A DNA stretch of 64,000 bases. Origin: CAWIUB01 sp963839175 (GTDB lineage: Bacteria; Actinomycetota; Actinomycetes; Mycobacteriales; Jatrophihabitantaceae). The stretch covers positions 124,001 through 188,000 of the forward strand of contig CAWIUB010000025.1 of the NCBI GenBank assembly GCA_963839175.1, read 5' to 3'. The notes beneath the pieces were generated by a model that was not told the origin of the DNA, did not search any database, and worked only from the letters and a program-made list of their open reading frames with translations. Shown piece after piece: positions 10,895-18,024 of this stretch; positions within the stretch are counted from its first letter, which is position 1; each line of letters begins with the position of its first letter. A program made the translations under genes and the position numbers.

Positions 10895-11679
10895 TGGACG
10901 ATCTCGGCTACTTCGGACCCGGCAGTGTGACCTGGCGGATGCACGCCGAGCCGCTGACCATGGTCGGCGGGCTGCGTGCCTTGTTGCTGCAGGCCCTGCA
11001 TCCCGAGGCGATGGCCGTCATGCAGGCAACCTCGCGCTTTCGCGACCAGCCGTGGAACCGGCTGCAGCGCACCGTCCAGTACGTCGCCACCCTCACTTTC
11101 GGCACGACGGCCGAGGTCGATGCGGCCAGCGCGCGGGTGCGGGCCCTGCATGCCCGGCTCGGCGTCACAGACGTGGAGCAGCTGGCCTGGGTGCACGCCT
11201 GCGAGGTCGACTCGTTCCTGACCGCGGCCCAGCGTATCGGCATCCCGCTGTCGGCGGCGGATGCCGACCGCTACGTCGCGGAACAGGTGCTGTCGGCGAC
11301 GTTCGTCGGAGTCCCTGACGCACGCACCCCGCATACCCTCGCACAGCTCGCGGACTACTTCACCGGCATACGACCCCAGCTGCGCCTCACGTCAGCGGCC
11401 GTCGACGCGGCGCGCTGCGTCCTCGCTCCCCCGTTGCCCGTCCCGGCGCGCTTCGCGGTGCCGGCCCGAGTCGGCTGGACGACGATCTCGTCGCTAGCCG
11501 TCGGGCTGCTGCCCGCCTGGGCGCGGCGGATGTACCGGCTGCCAGTGCTGCCGGGCGGCCAGATCGCGACCACCGCGTCATTGCGGGCGCTGCGGCTGGC
11601 CATCGGGGTGCTTCCCGCTGATTGGCGGGAAGGCCCGACCTACCGCGCCGCCAAAGCCCGGCTCCAGCGCGCGAGCTAA
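10894..11679 (+). CDS. MpaB/latex-clearing-type oxygenase family protein (DUF2236)
   Basis: This is a protein of about 261 residues. The ATG at 10894 is used because it overlaps the upstream TGA; a GTG at 10891 is equally in frame. It fits the oxygenase MpaB/DUF2236 family: the N-terminal GYFGPGSVTWRMHAEP, then ALLLQALHPEAMAVM with its conserved His, and later WVHACEVDSFL. Family members bind haem and include rubber oxygenases and mycophenolic-acid pathway enzymes. The substrate here is unknown. It converges on the nuclease gene with a 4-bp overlap of stop codons. Confidence 0.85.
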   Translation: MDDLGYFGPGSVTWRMHAEPLTMVGGLRALLLQALHPEAMAVMQATSRFRDQPWNRLQRTVQYVATLTFGTTAEVDAASARVRALHARLGVTDVEQLAWVHACEVDSFLTAAQRIGIPLSAADADRYVAEQVLSATFVGVPDARTPHTLAQLADYFTGIRPQLRLTSAAVDAARCVLAPPLPVPARFAVPARVGWTTISSLAVGLLPAWARRMYRLPVLPGGQIATTASLRALRLAIGVLPADWREGPTYRAAKARLQRAS

Positions 11680-12491
11680 TCCAGCTCGTCGGCGAGCCCC
11701 GCCCACGACGTGACCGCGGGCGAGGCGGCCTGCCCTTCCGGGCAGTGCCGCCTGAAGTCGCACCAGCGGCACCTCGGGCTCGGCAGGGGCGGGAAGACGT
11801 CGTCGGGGTCGGCCCCGGCTGCCAGCGTGTCCGTCGCCGCCACGACGTCGTCGGCGCTCGCCTCGGCCCGCGCGACGTGCCGGCTCAGTGACTCGTCGGT
11901 GTGCACGAACGCGGCGATTGTCCCGCTCGGCAGATGGTGCAGTTCGACCCGGCGGCAGTCGCGCCGCCAGATGCGCCGCGCGCCGAGGGCATATAGGGCC
12001 AGCGCCTGCGAGCCACGCGCGTCGTCGCTGCCGGGCACCATCCGTCCGGTTTTGTAGTCGACGATCACCAGTTCGCCGTCGCGGTCGTCGATCCGGTCGA
12101 CCCGACCGCTGACCGACAGCCGCCGCGTCGTGGTAGCCACGGTGCGTTCGACGCCAATCGGCTCGTCGGCCGGGTCGACGTCCGTGGCGAGGTACTGCTC
12201 GACCCACCGTGCCGCCCTGGCCCGCCAGCCGAGCGCCTGCTCCTCGTCACGAAAGCCGTCGGACTGCCAGTTGCGCTCGACCAGCAACCCTCCGTTGGCC
12301 GGCGTGCGATCGCTGCGGCGCAGCTGCCACCACCGGTGCAGCGCCACGTGGACCACTGCCCCGAGCGTGTTGTGCGCCCATGGCGCTGCGCGGGCAGGTG
12401 TCGGCCGGTCGAGGTAGGTCATCCGGTACCGGCGCGGGCAGTCGAAGGCGGCAAGCCGCGACGGGGTGCACGCGAACAGCCGGCGCGGCAT
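11676..12491 (-). CDS. RecB-like PD-(D/E)XK nuclease with Cys cluster
   Basis: This is a 271-residue PD-(D/E)XK exonuclease-family protein from ATG 12491. The frame is open upstream, but that part only mirrors the Gly-rich tail of the neighbour. The nuclease core is SGRVDRIDDRDGELVIVDYKTG (catalytic Asp and the D-x-K pair). One Cys in FDCPRRY near the N-terminus plus CRWCDFRRHC near the C-terminus form a four-Cys set, the iron-sulfur staple of AddB/Cas4-like nucleases. No helicase domain and no cas genes are present, so it is a stand-alone nuclease, probably in DNA repair. Confidence 0.85.
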   Translation of the reverse strand: MPRRLFACTPSRLAAFDCPRRYRMTYLDRPTPARAAPWAHNTLGAVVHVALHRWWQLRRSDRTPANGGLLVERNWQSDGFRDEEQALGWRARAARWVEQYLATDVDPADEPIGVERTVATTTRRLSVSGRVDRIDDRDGELVIVDYKTGRMVPGSDDARGSQALALYALGARRIWRRDCRRVELHHLPSGTIAAFVHTDESLSRHVARAEASADDVVAATDTLAAGADPDDVFPPLPSPRCRWCDFRRHCPEGQAASPAVTSWAGLADELD

Positions 12492-12544
12492 GGCGCCCAA
12501 GGCCAGCTGCTCGCCCTGGTTAGGGTGGGCGCCAGCGGCCCCCG

Positions 12545-13861
12545 CTACCAGCTGCCGCCGCCGGAGTCGCCGCCTCCGCCGCCGCCCCAGTCGCCGCCGC
12601 CGCCGCCCCAGCCACCGGAGTCGCCGCCTCCCCAGCCGCCGCCACCACCCCAGTCGGTGCCGCCGCCGCCGGAGTCGCCGCCCCAACTGCCACCGCTGTC
12701 GGCAGAATCGCGGCCGGCGTCATAGCCCTGGTCATAGCCCTGGTTGTAGCCGCCGCCCCCGAAACCCCCGAATCCGCCCGTCAGCACGCTGGTGAGCAGC
12801 AGCGTCTCCCAGAACGGCGTCGAGTACCACCCGCCGGGTACACCTCGGCCGCCGCCGTAGTAGTAGGGCGCTCCCGGCGTGTAGGACGGGTATCCCTGGT
12901 AGCTGTTGCCTTGGACGGTGACCTGCTTGGCCTCGGTCAGTTGCTCACCCTGTGGCTCCTCGATGGGCGGCAGCTCGGGGCCGGGGTCCAGGCCGAGCGC
13001 CTTGCGTGCCGTGACGGCGGCGTAGAGCCCCTCCAACGTGGTGCGCCGAGCAACGGCCACCTTCTCGACCGTGTCCGCGCTGGACAGTTGCGAGCCGGCC
13101 GTGTTGAACCGCTCGGACGCGTCGGCCACCGCCTGGCGTGCCGTGGCGTTGTCCTGCGGATCGAGGGTGTTGACCTCGTTGGCCAGCCGGTCGTAGTACG
13201 GCTCGACCCTGGCCCGCGCGGTGGCGAGTGCCTGCTTCTTCTTGCGCCTGCTGTAGAAGGCCAGCCCGCCGATGCCGGCCGCTCCGACGGCACCGATGCC
13301 GACGATCCATGGCCACACGGCACCGCCGGAGCTGCCGGACCCCTGATAGTCGGCATTCCCCGTCGATGTGCAAGCCGGCTGCTGCTTGAGGTTGTTCGCG
13401 AAGTCGAGCAGGGTCTGGGACAGCTCGCGGGTGCTGTTCTGCGCCCGATTCGCGTTCCAGGCGCGATCCATGGCGCTCTGGGCGACACCCGCGCAGTAGA
13501 TGTCGGATTTGGCCTGGTAGCGATTGCCGACGAAGACGGCGACCGTCACCTTGCGATCACCGAGGCCCTGCTGCAACTGGGCCATGATCTGATCGCCGTT
13601 CTGACCCGCCGGGATCACCGCGACCTTGGTCGAGCTGCCCAGCGCAGACTCGACCGCGGCGCGATTGCTGACCACTCCGACGTCACCGGTGCTCGCCACA
13701 TACAGCGGAGCCACCTTCAACTTGGCGATGACGTCCTTGACGGTGTCGGCCGAGGCACCCGGCGCGAGCAGGAAGGCGGCGCTGAGCAGTCCGGCTACGG
13801 CAGCGCCTGCCGCACCGGCCATGACCCCTAGACGTCGCATACCGTCACGGTAGTGCCTCAT
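12545..13861 (-). CDS. TPM-domain membrane protein with Gly/Trp-rich tail
   Basis: This is a 438-residue secreted/membrane protein. The N-terminus is a signal or anchor segment (VAGLLSAAFLLAPGASA). A TPM-like extracytoplasmic domain follows, roughly residues 40-150. A helix (WIVGIGAVGAAGIGGLAFYS, about 185-205) precedes a basic RRKKK stop-transfer, and then comes a cytoplasmic region. The last 60 residues are almost only Gly, Trp, Asp and Ser (GGGDWGGG-type repeats), a common end for this family. The start at 13861 is supported by an ATGA overlap with the upstream PHP gene. The function is unknown; the family is linked to membrane protein quality control. Confidence 0.75.
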   Translation of the reverse strand: MRHYRDGMRRLGVMAGAAGAAVAGLLSAAFLLAPGASADTVKDVIAKLKVAPLYVASTGDVGVVSNRAAVESALGSSTKVAVIPAGQNGDQIMAQLQQGLGDRKVTVAVFVGNRYQAKSDIYCAGVAQSAMDRAWNANRAQNSTRELSQTLLDFANNLKQQPACTSTGNADYQGSGSSGGAVWPWIVGIGAVGAAGIGGLAFYSRRKKKQALATARARVEPYYDRLANEVNTLDPQDNATARQAVADASERFNTAGSQLSSADTVEKVAVARRTTLEGLYAAVTARKALGLDPGPELPPIEEPQGEQLTEAKQVTVQGNSYQGYPSYTPGAPYYYGGGRGVPGGWYSTPFWETLLLTSVLTGGFGGFGGGGYNQGYDQGYDAGRDSADSGGSWGGDSGGGGTDWGGGGGWGGGDSGGWGGGGGDWGGGGGGDSGGGSW

Positions 13862-14724
13862 GCCGACTTGACGATCGGGAGTCGCGCGGTGTTCCGCGCG
13901 ACAAGTGACTCGTATGCCCCCGGATCGGTCGTGCAGGACGCCAGCCGCGTCGCCTTGTTCGTGCCGTGGTAGTCCGATGCTCCGGTCGGGATCAGCCTCA
14001 GGTCGGCCGCCAGACCGCGCAGGTGAGTCCGGTCGGCGGCGGTGTGATCCGGGTGGTCGACCTCGATGCCGACCAGCCCCGCAGCGGCCATCGCCGCGAT
14101 GACGTCATCGCTGACGACACGGCCCCGGCGGCGGGCGAGCGGGTGAGCGAATACCGGAACCCCACCGGCCGACAGCATCAGGTCGATCGCGGCGAAGACC
14201 TCCGTGTCGGCCTTGCGCACGTAGTACCGGCTGGAGGAGCTGAGCAGGTCGCGAAATGCTTCGTCCACGCTGCCGACCACGCCGTTCTCGACCAGCACCT
14301 GGCCGATGTGCGGACGGCCGACCGCACCGCTTCCGGCCAGCTCGCTGACTCGCTGCCAGCTGACCGGCAGCCCGTCCGCGGCCATCCTCTCGACGATCGC
14401 GCGGCCGCGGCTCAGCCGGTCCGCCTGCAGCCTGGCTCGCTCGGCGCGGAGCCCAGCGTGGTCAGGATCGAAGAGATATCCCAGCACGTGCAGGGTGATT
14501 CGGGTGCCGACCGGATCGTCGCGCCACACGCAGGAGAACTCGGCGCCGGGCACCAGGGTCACGCCGGACGGCAGCGTGGCGATCGCCTCCGCCCAGCCGC
14601 CGACCGTGTCGTGGTCGGTGATCGCTAGGACGTCGACCCCGGCGGCGGCCGCCCGAGCCACCAGCTCGGCGGGCGAGTCGGTGCCGTCGGACGCCGTCGA
14701 GTGGGTGTGCAGGTCGATGATCAC
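13858..14724 (-). CDS. PHP-domain phosphoesterase
   Basis: This is a 288-residue metal-dependent phosphatase of the PHP superfamily, resembling 3',5'-nucleoside bisphosphate phosphatases. The metal-binding motifs are in order: DLHTHSTASDG, AITDHDTVGG, a Glu in VPGAEFSC, VFAHPLARRRG, and SDYHG near the end. Its start overlaps the stop of the D-amino-acid oxidase gene by 4 bp (ATGA), and its own stop overlaps the next start the same way. The three genes are therefore translationally coupled. Substrate assignment is by family only. Confidence 0.88.
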   Translation of the reverse strand: MIIDLHTHSTASDGTDSPAELVARAAAAGVDVLAITDHDTVGGWAEAIATLPSGVTLVPGAEFSCVWRDDPVGTRITLHVLGYLFDPDHAGLRAERARLQADRLSRGRAIVERMAADGLPVSWQRVSELAGSGAVGRPHIGQVLVENGVVGSVDEAFRDLLSSSSRYYVRKADTEVFAAIDLMLSAGGVPVFAHPLARRRGRVVSDDVIAAMAAAGLVGIEVDHPDHTAADRTHLRGLAADLRLIPTGASDYHGTNKATRLASCTTDPGAYESLVARNTARLPIVKSA

Positions 14725-15653
14725 CGCAGCTGCGCCACCAGGTCGAGCACCTCGTCGGCGCAGCCCCAGGACAGCGTCACGCCCGCTCCACCATGCCCGT
14801 AGCAGTGGATCACCGGCGGGCCAGACGCCCGATCCTCACGTTCCAGCCGGACGGTCGGCCGTCCCGGCCGCAGCCCGACGCGATCGCCGAGCACTCGCGC
14901 CCCGGCGATCGCTGGGACGATTCGGGCGGCCCGTTCGATGATCTGCCGCGCAACGTCGGGATCCGGCTCGGTTGACCATTCATGCTCGATGTCCGTCCCG
15001 CCCACGACGATGTCCCGCGAGCGTGGCACGAGGTAGGTCGGGCCGTCCTCGTCGAGCCACCACCGCGCCAGCCCGATCTGCTGGACGTACACGACCTGGC
15101 CACGTACCGGGTACGCGGTGGCGTCGCCGGTAAGCGTTCCGCCGGTCAGGCCGGTTGCATTGACCACCACATCCGCGGCGGCCGGCCAGGCGTCGAGCTC
15201 ACGCGGCTCGATCGTCGCACCGGCGCGCTGCGCCCGGGCCGCCAGCCACGGCAGGTAGATCGGCATCTCGACCACCGGCGAGTCGAATGACCAGCCCGCG
15301 AGGTACCCGGGCGGCAGATCCTGGCCGCTAGCCTGAGTCACGCCCGGGAGAGCTGCCGCCCACCACGGCTGTCCGCCGTCGGTGTGGCGCAACTCGGTGC
15401 CTGGCGTCAGCCGGATTCCGGCCGCCGGATCGCTGTGCGCCAGCTGGGCGAACCGGCGGTAAGTGGCGCGGGCCCACGCGATGACCCGGTCGTACGGCAG
15501 CGCCCGGTAGGGGTGCCAGATGGCGGCTGCAACTGCCGAGGTTGTCTGCGGTGGCAGCTCCCGCGCGACGATCTTCACCCGGTGCCCGCCCTCAGCGAGC
15601 ACGGTGGCGCAGGTCAGCCCGATCACCCCGGCGCCCACGACGATCACGTGCAC
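14721..15653 (-). CDS. FAD-dependent D-amino-acid oxidase
   Basis: This is a 310-residue flavoenzyme that oxidises D-amino acids to alpha-keto acids, ammonia and peroxide. The N-terminal dinucleotide-binding motif is VVGAGVIGLTCA. Further family features are SAVAAAIWHPYRA, VVNATGLTG and the C-terminal HCYGHGGAGVTLSWG that closes over the flavin. The length is usual for bacterial DAAO. It begins the overlapping unit DAAO-PHP-TPM on the minus strand. Confidence 0.92.
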   Translation of the reverse strand: MHVIVVGAGVIGLTCATVLAEGGHRVKIVARELPPQTTSAVAAAIWHPYRALPYDRVIAWARATYRRFAQLAHSDPAAGIRLTPGTELRHTDGGQPWWAAALPGVTQASGQDLPPGYLAGWSFDSPVVEMPIYLPWLAARAQRAGATIEPRELDAWPAAADVVVNATGLTGGTLTGDATAYPVRGQVVYVQQIGLARWWLDEDGPTYLVPRSRDIVVGGTDIEHEWSTEPDPDVARQIIERAARIVPAIAGARVLGDRVGLRPGRPTVRLEREDRASGPPVIHCYGHGGAGVTLSWGCADEVLDLVAQLR

Positions 15654-15677
15654 CCGGGAAACGCTATCGCTGTCGGC

Positions 15678-16229
15678 TTAGCCCTCGCGGGGCACGTACG
15701 GCACTGGCTGGGTGTTGCGGCTGAACATGACATCCTCCGGGTCGACGTCCGCCTGGGTGCCGAACAGCAGTCGGGACACCTGCTGGTAACGCTGGTTGGG
15801 CTGCGGCAGGAACTCGACGCGGCTGAGTGCCTGCTGCTGGCCGGCCGACTCGAAGATGAACGTGCCATAGTCCAGCGTGCGGCCCGACAGGGTCTGTTCG
15901 AAGGTCAGGTCGGTGACCTTGACGAGCGGCATGATCGCAACCTTTCGCGTGAGCACTCCGCTGATGAGCAGCACTCGGCGGTTGGTGACGATGAACCGTT
16001 CGATGTACCACTCCAGCACAACCCACACGAACCACAACACACTCAACGCGAGGAATGACAAGGCAGTCAGCCGCAGCACCTCGACGCTGACGAACAACCA
16101 CAAGACGAGCAGCCCACCGGCCCAGTACAGCGCGAGCATGCCTACCGCCCAAGCGAGTGAGGCGCCGTGGCGGCGCACTGCGAAGACTGGACGCTCGGAG
16201 GGGAGTAGATAGCGATTGACGGCAGGCAC
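15678..16229 (-). CDS. PH-domain membrane protein (YdbS/bPH2-like)
   Basis: This is a 183-residue protein from GTG 16229. Two membrane helices lie at roughly residues 26-47 and 52-75, followed by a bacterial PH domain: ERFIVTNRRVLLISGVLTRKV, then MPLVKVTDLTFEQTLSGRTLDYGT. This is the DUF304/bPH2 layout. The function is unknown. It directly follows a 65-residue membrane protein gene, whose TGA adjoins this GTG, so the two are translated from one message. Confidence 0.85.
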   Translation of the reverse strand: MPAVNRYLLPSERPVFAVRRHGASLAWAVGMLALYWAGGLLVLWLFVSVEVLRLTALSFLALSVLWFVWVVLEWYIERFIVTNRRVLLISGVLTRKVAIMPLVKVTDLTFEQTLSGRTLDYGTFIFESAGQQQALSRVEFLPQPNQRYQQVSRLLFGTQADVDPEDVMFSRNTQPVPYVPREG

Positions 16230-16427
16230 TCAGCTGCTCAGGTTCTGGATGAATTGGGAGATCCCATTGGCGATGTTGACGATGACGTCCCAGATGTTCT
16301 GCGTGACACTGGCGGCGAGGTCCGGAGACGTCACCACGAAGAAAAGAAGAAACGCGATGACGGCAAAGAAGGTCAGCTTCTTGACGTCCACGCCGGCTCC
16401 GTTCGGAGTCAATACACAGGTCGTCAT
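16230..16427 (-). CDS. Small single-pass membrane protein
   Basis: This is a 65-residue protein from ATG 16427, with GGAAGG immediately upstream as the ribosome site. One hydrophobic helix (LTFFAVIAFLLFFVV, about residues 18-34) is preceded by a Lys-Lys pair. A soluble C-terminus follows (VTQNIWDVIVNIANGISQF). It is not recognised as a named family. The good ribosome site and exact abutment to the PH-domain gene support it as real. The proteins may act together in the membrane, which is inference. Confidence 0.7.
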   Translation of the reverse strand: MTTCVLTPNGAGVDVKKLTFFAVIAFLLFFVVTSPDLAASVTQNIWDVIVNIANGISQFIQNLSS

Positions 16428-16493
16428 CCTTCCTACCGCAGATCCGCCCGTTATGACCGTCGGCGCGCCGTCGAATTGCCCCAGCCTGCCCTG

Positions 16494-16922
16494 ATGAACG
16501 AACCCGCCGAAGCCTCCGAATCCGGTCTGCGGGTGCCCTGCGCGGGCGGCATCGTGTTCGACCCATCGGGGCGTATCCTGCTCGTCCTGCGGGCTCAGCC
16601 GCCGTCCGAGGGCACCTGGTCGGTGCCTGGCGGCCGATGCCTGCCAGCGGAGTCCGCGGCGCACGCGTGTGTGCGCGAAGTCGCGGAGGAGACCGGACTT
16701 GCCGTCCGCATCGAACGGTTCGCCGGGCGGGTCGAGCGTGCCGGCGTCGGCGGGCTCGTCTACGACATCGCCGATTTCGTCTGCGCTGTGGACGGCGGCG
16801 CGCTGCACCCGGGCGACGACGCCGCTGACGTGCGCTGGGTATCGCATGCCGAGCTGGACACGTTCCAGCTCGCCCCGCTGCTGCGCGAGACCCTCGCCGA
16901 CTGGGGCGTGCTGCCGCGATGA
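16494..16922 (+). CDS. Nudix hydrolase
   Basis: This is a 142-residue Nudix enzyme from ATG 16494. The Nudix box is complete: GGRCLPAESAAHACVREVAE followed by ETGL, matching G-x5-E-x7-REUxEExGU. The N-terminal CAGGIVFDPSGRILLVLR is the usual first strands. The substrate (nucleotide or dinucleotide diphosphate) is not predictable. It is a short plus-strand gene between two minus-strand units. Confidence 0.9.
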   Translation: MNEPAEASESGLRVPCAGGIVFDPSGRILLVLRAQPPSEGTWSVPGGRCLPAESAAHACVREVAEETGLAVRIERFAGRVERAGVGGLVYDIADFVCAVDGGALHPGDDAADVRWVSHAELDTFQLAPLLRETLADWGVLPR

Positions 16923-16946
16923 TCTTCGGTTGCCGGAATGGAATGC

Positions 16947-17453
16947 TCAGCGGGCGGTCGGCTCCGGCCGGCCGGGCTGCTCCCCTCCGCGCGCGTCGAT
17001 GTACTCCTTGGTGGGCACCATCACCTTGCGGCGGAAGATGCACACGACCGTGCCGTCCTGGTTGTAGCCGATGGTCTCGACATAGACGACACCACGGTCG
17101 GACTTCGACGTCGACGGTGTCTTGTCCAGCACCGTGGTCTCGCCGTAGATCGTGTCTCCGTGGAACGTCGGTGCGACGTGCCGCAGCGACTCGACCTCGA
17201 GGTTGGCGATCGCCTTGCCGCTGACGTCCGGCACGGACATGCCGAGCAAGAGCGAGTAGATGTAGTTGCCAACCACGACATTCTTGCCGAAGTCTGTCGT
17301 CCGCTCCGCATAGTTGACGTCGAGATGTAGCGGGTGGTGGTTCATCGTCAACAGGCAGAACAGGTGGTCGTCGTACTCGGTCACCGTCTTGCCCGGCCAG
17401 TGCTTGTACACCGCACCGACCTCGAACTGCTCGTAGTAGCGCCCGAACTGCAC
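16947..17453 (-). CDS. MaoC-family hot-dog dehydratase
   Basis: This is a 168-residue hot-dog-fold hydratase, likely acting on enoyl-CoA thioesters. GTG 17453 is chosen because AAAGGAG lies 8 bases before it; an upstream in-frame start at 17492 would add unconserved residues. Family features are FEVGAVYKHWPGKTVTEYDD, the hydratase segment NHHPLHLDVNYAE with the catalytic His, and the closing IFRRKVMVPTKE. It resembles single-domain MaoC proteins. The metabolic partner is unknown; no beta-oxidation cluster is adjacent. Confidence 0.87.
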   Translation of the reverse strand: MQFGRYYEQFEVGAVYKHWPGKTVTEYDDHLFCLLTMNHHPLHLDVNYAERTTDFGKNVVVGNYIYSLLLGMSVPDVSGKAIANLEVESLRHVAPTFHGDTIYGETTVLDKTPSTSKSDRGVVYVETIGYNQDGTVVCIFRRKVMVPTKEYIDARGGEQPGRPEPTAR

Positions 17454-17565
17454 GTCACCCGCTCCTTTGCTATCGTCGCCAGCCTCTTGCAATGCGATCC
17501 TGCCCTGCGGTCACCCACCGGCTTGCAAGTGGTCGCACTGTCTGGTCATTTCACGGCCGGTCATC

Positions 17566-17856
17566 TCACCGGAAGGACGCGGCGATCTGCTGCTCGACGT
17601 CGGCGTACGAGCCACCGGCGCGGTTGAGTAGTTGTCCGATGCCATCCAGCGCGTCGGAGAGCCCCCTGGCGTGCAGGTCGAACTGCTCGTAGAGCGCAGT
17701 GAACTGGGACGCGGCCGCGCCTGACCAGTCCGCTCCGAACAGCGGAGTGAGCTGGGCCCTGAGCGCTTGGTGCGCGCCGCGCACATCCGTTGACGTGCGT
17801 GCGACGCTCCCGCTGAGCGTCTGCAGTTGGGTAGGCGTCACTTTGAGTCCGGACAT
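17566..17856 (-). CDS. WXG100-family (ESAT-6-like) type VII protein
   Basis: This is a 96-residue helical-hairpin protein from ATG 17856, with GAAGGG upstream. The turn carries the WXG motif (FGADWSGAAASQF at mid-protein) flanked by two long helices, the pattern of secreted type VII substrates. It is divergent from the FHA-EssC ATPase gene across a 168-bp spacer, so it is the probable substrate or partner of that ATPase. A C-terminal YxxxD/E-type signal may be YADVEQQ near the end. Confidence 0.88.
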   Translation of the reverse strand: MSGLKVTPTQLQTLSGSVARTSTDVRGAHQALRAQLTPLFGADWSGAAASQFTALYEQFDLHARGLSDALDGIGQLLNRAGGSYADVEQQIAASFR

Positions 17857-17943
17857 CGGGCAATCCCTTCGGTAGAGACGAATCCGCCGCATGGCGCGCC
17901 GCGACACTATGGGCGTGCCGACCTGGGCGCAGCCACCTCAGGC

Positions 17944-17977
17944 GATCTGTGGATATCTCTCGCGCCATCCACAGATC
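17944..17977. promoter_or_regulatory. Perfect 11-bp inverted repeat in the WXG100/EssC divergent spacer
   Basis: GATCTGTGGAT at 17944-17954 is repeated in inverse as ATCCACAGATC at 17967-17977, with a 12-base loop. It sits between the two divergent start codons. The core TGTGGATA is close to a DnaA box, and the 14-mer GATCTGTGGATATC recurs at 37877-37890. It could be an operator or an RNA hairpin; function is not shown. Confidence 0.4.
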
Positions 17978-18024
17978 CTCGCGAAGCTCCGTCCCGGTCA
18001 CGCGATCGGTAGAGACTTCGCGCC

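Noticed and set aside
12545..12740. PE_PGRS-like or collagen-like protein
   Set aside because: The Gly/Trp/Asp repeats are only the tail of a TPM-domain protein, a normal ending for that family.
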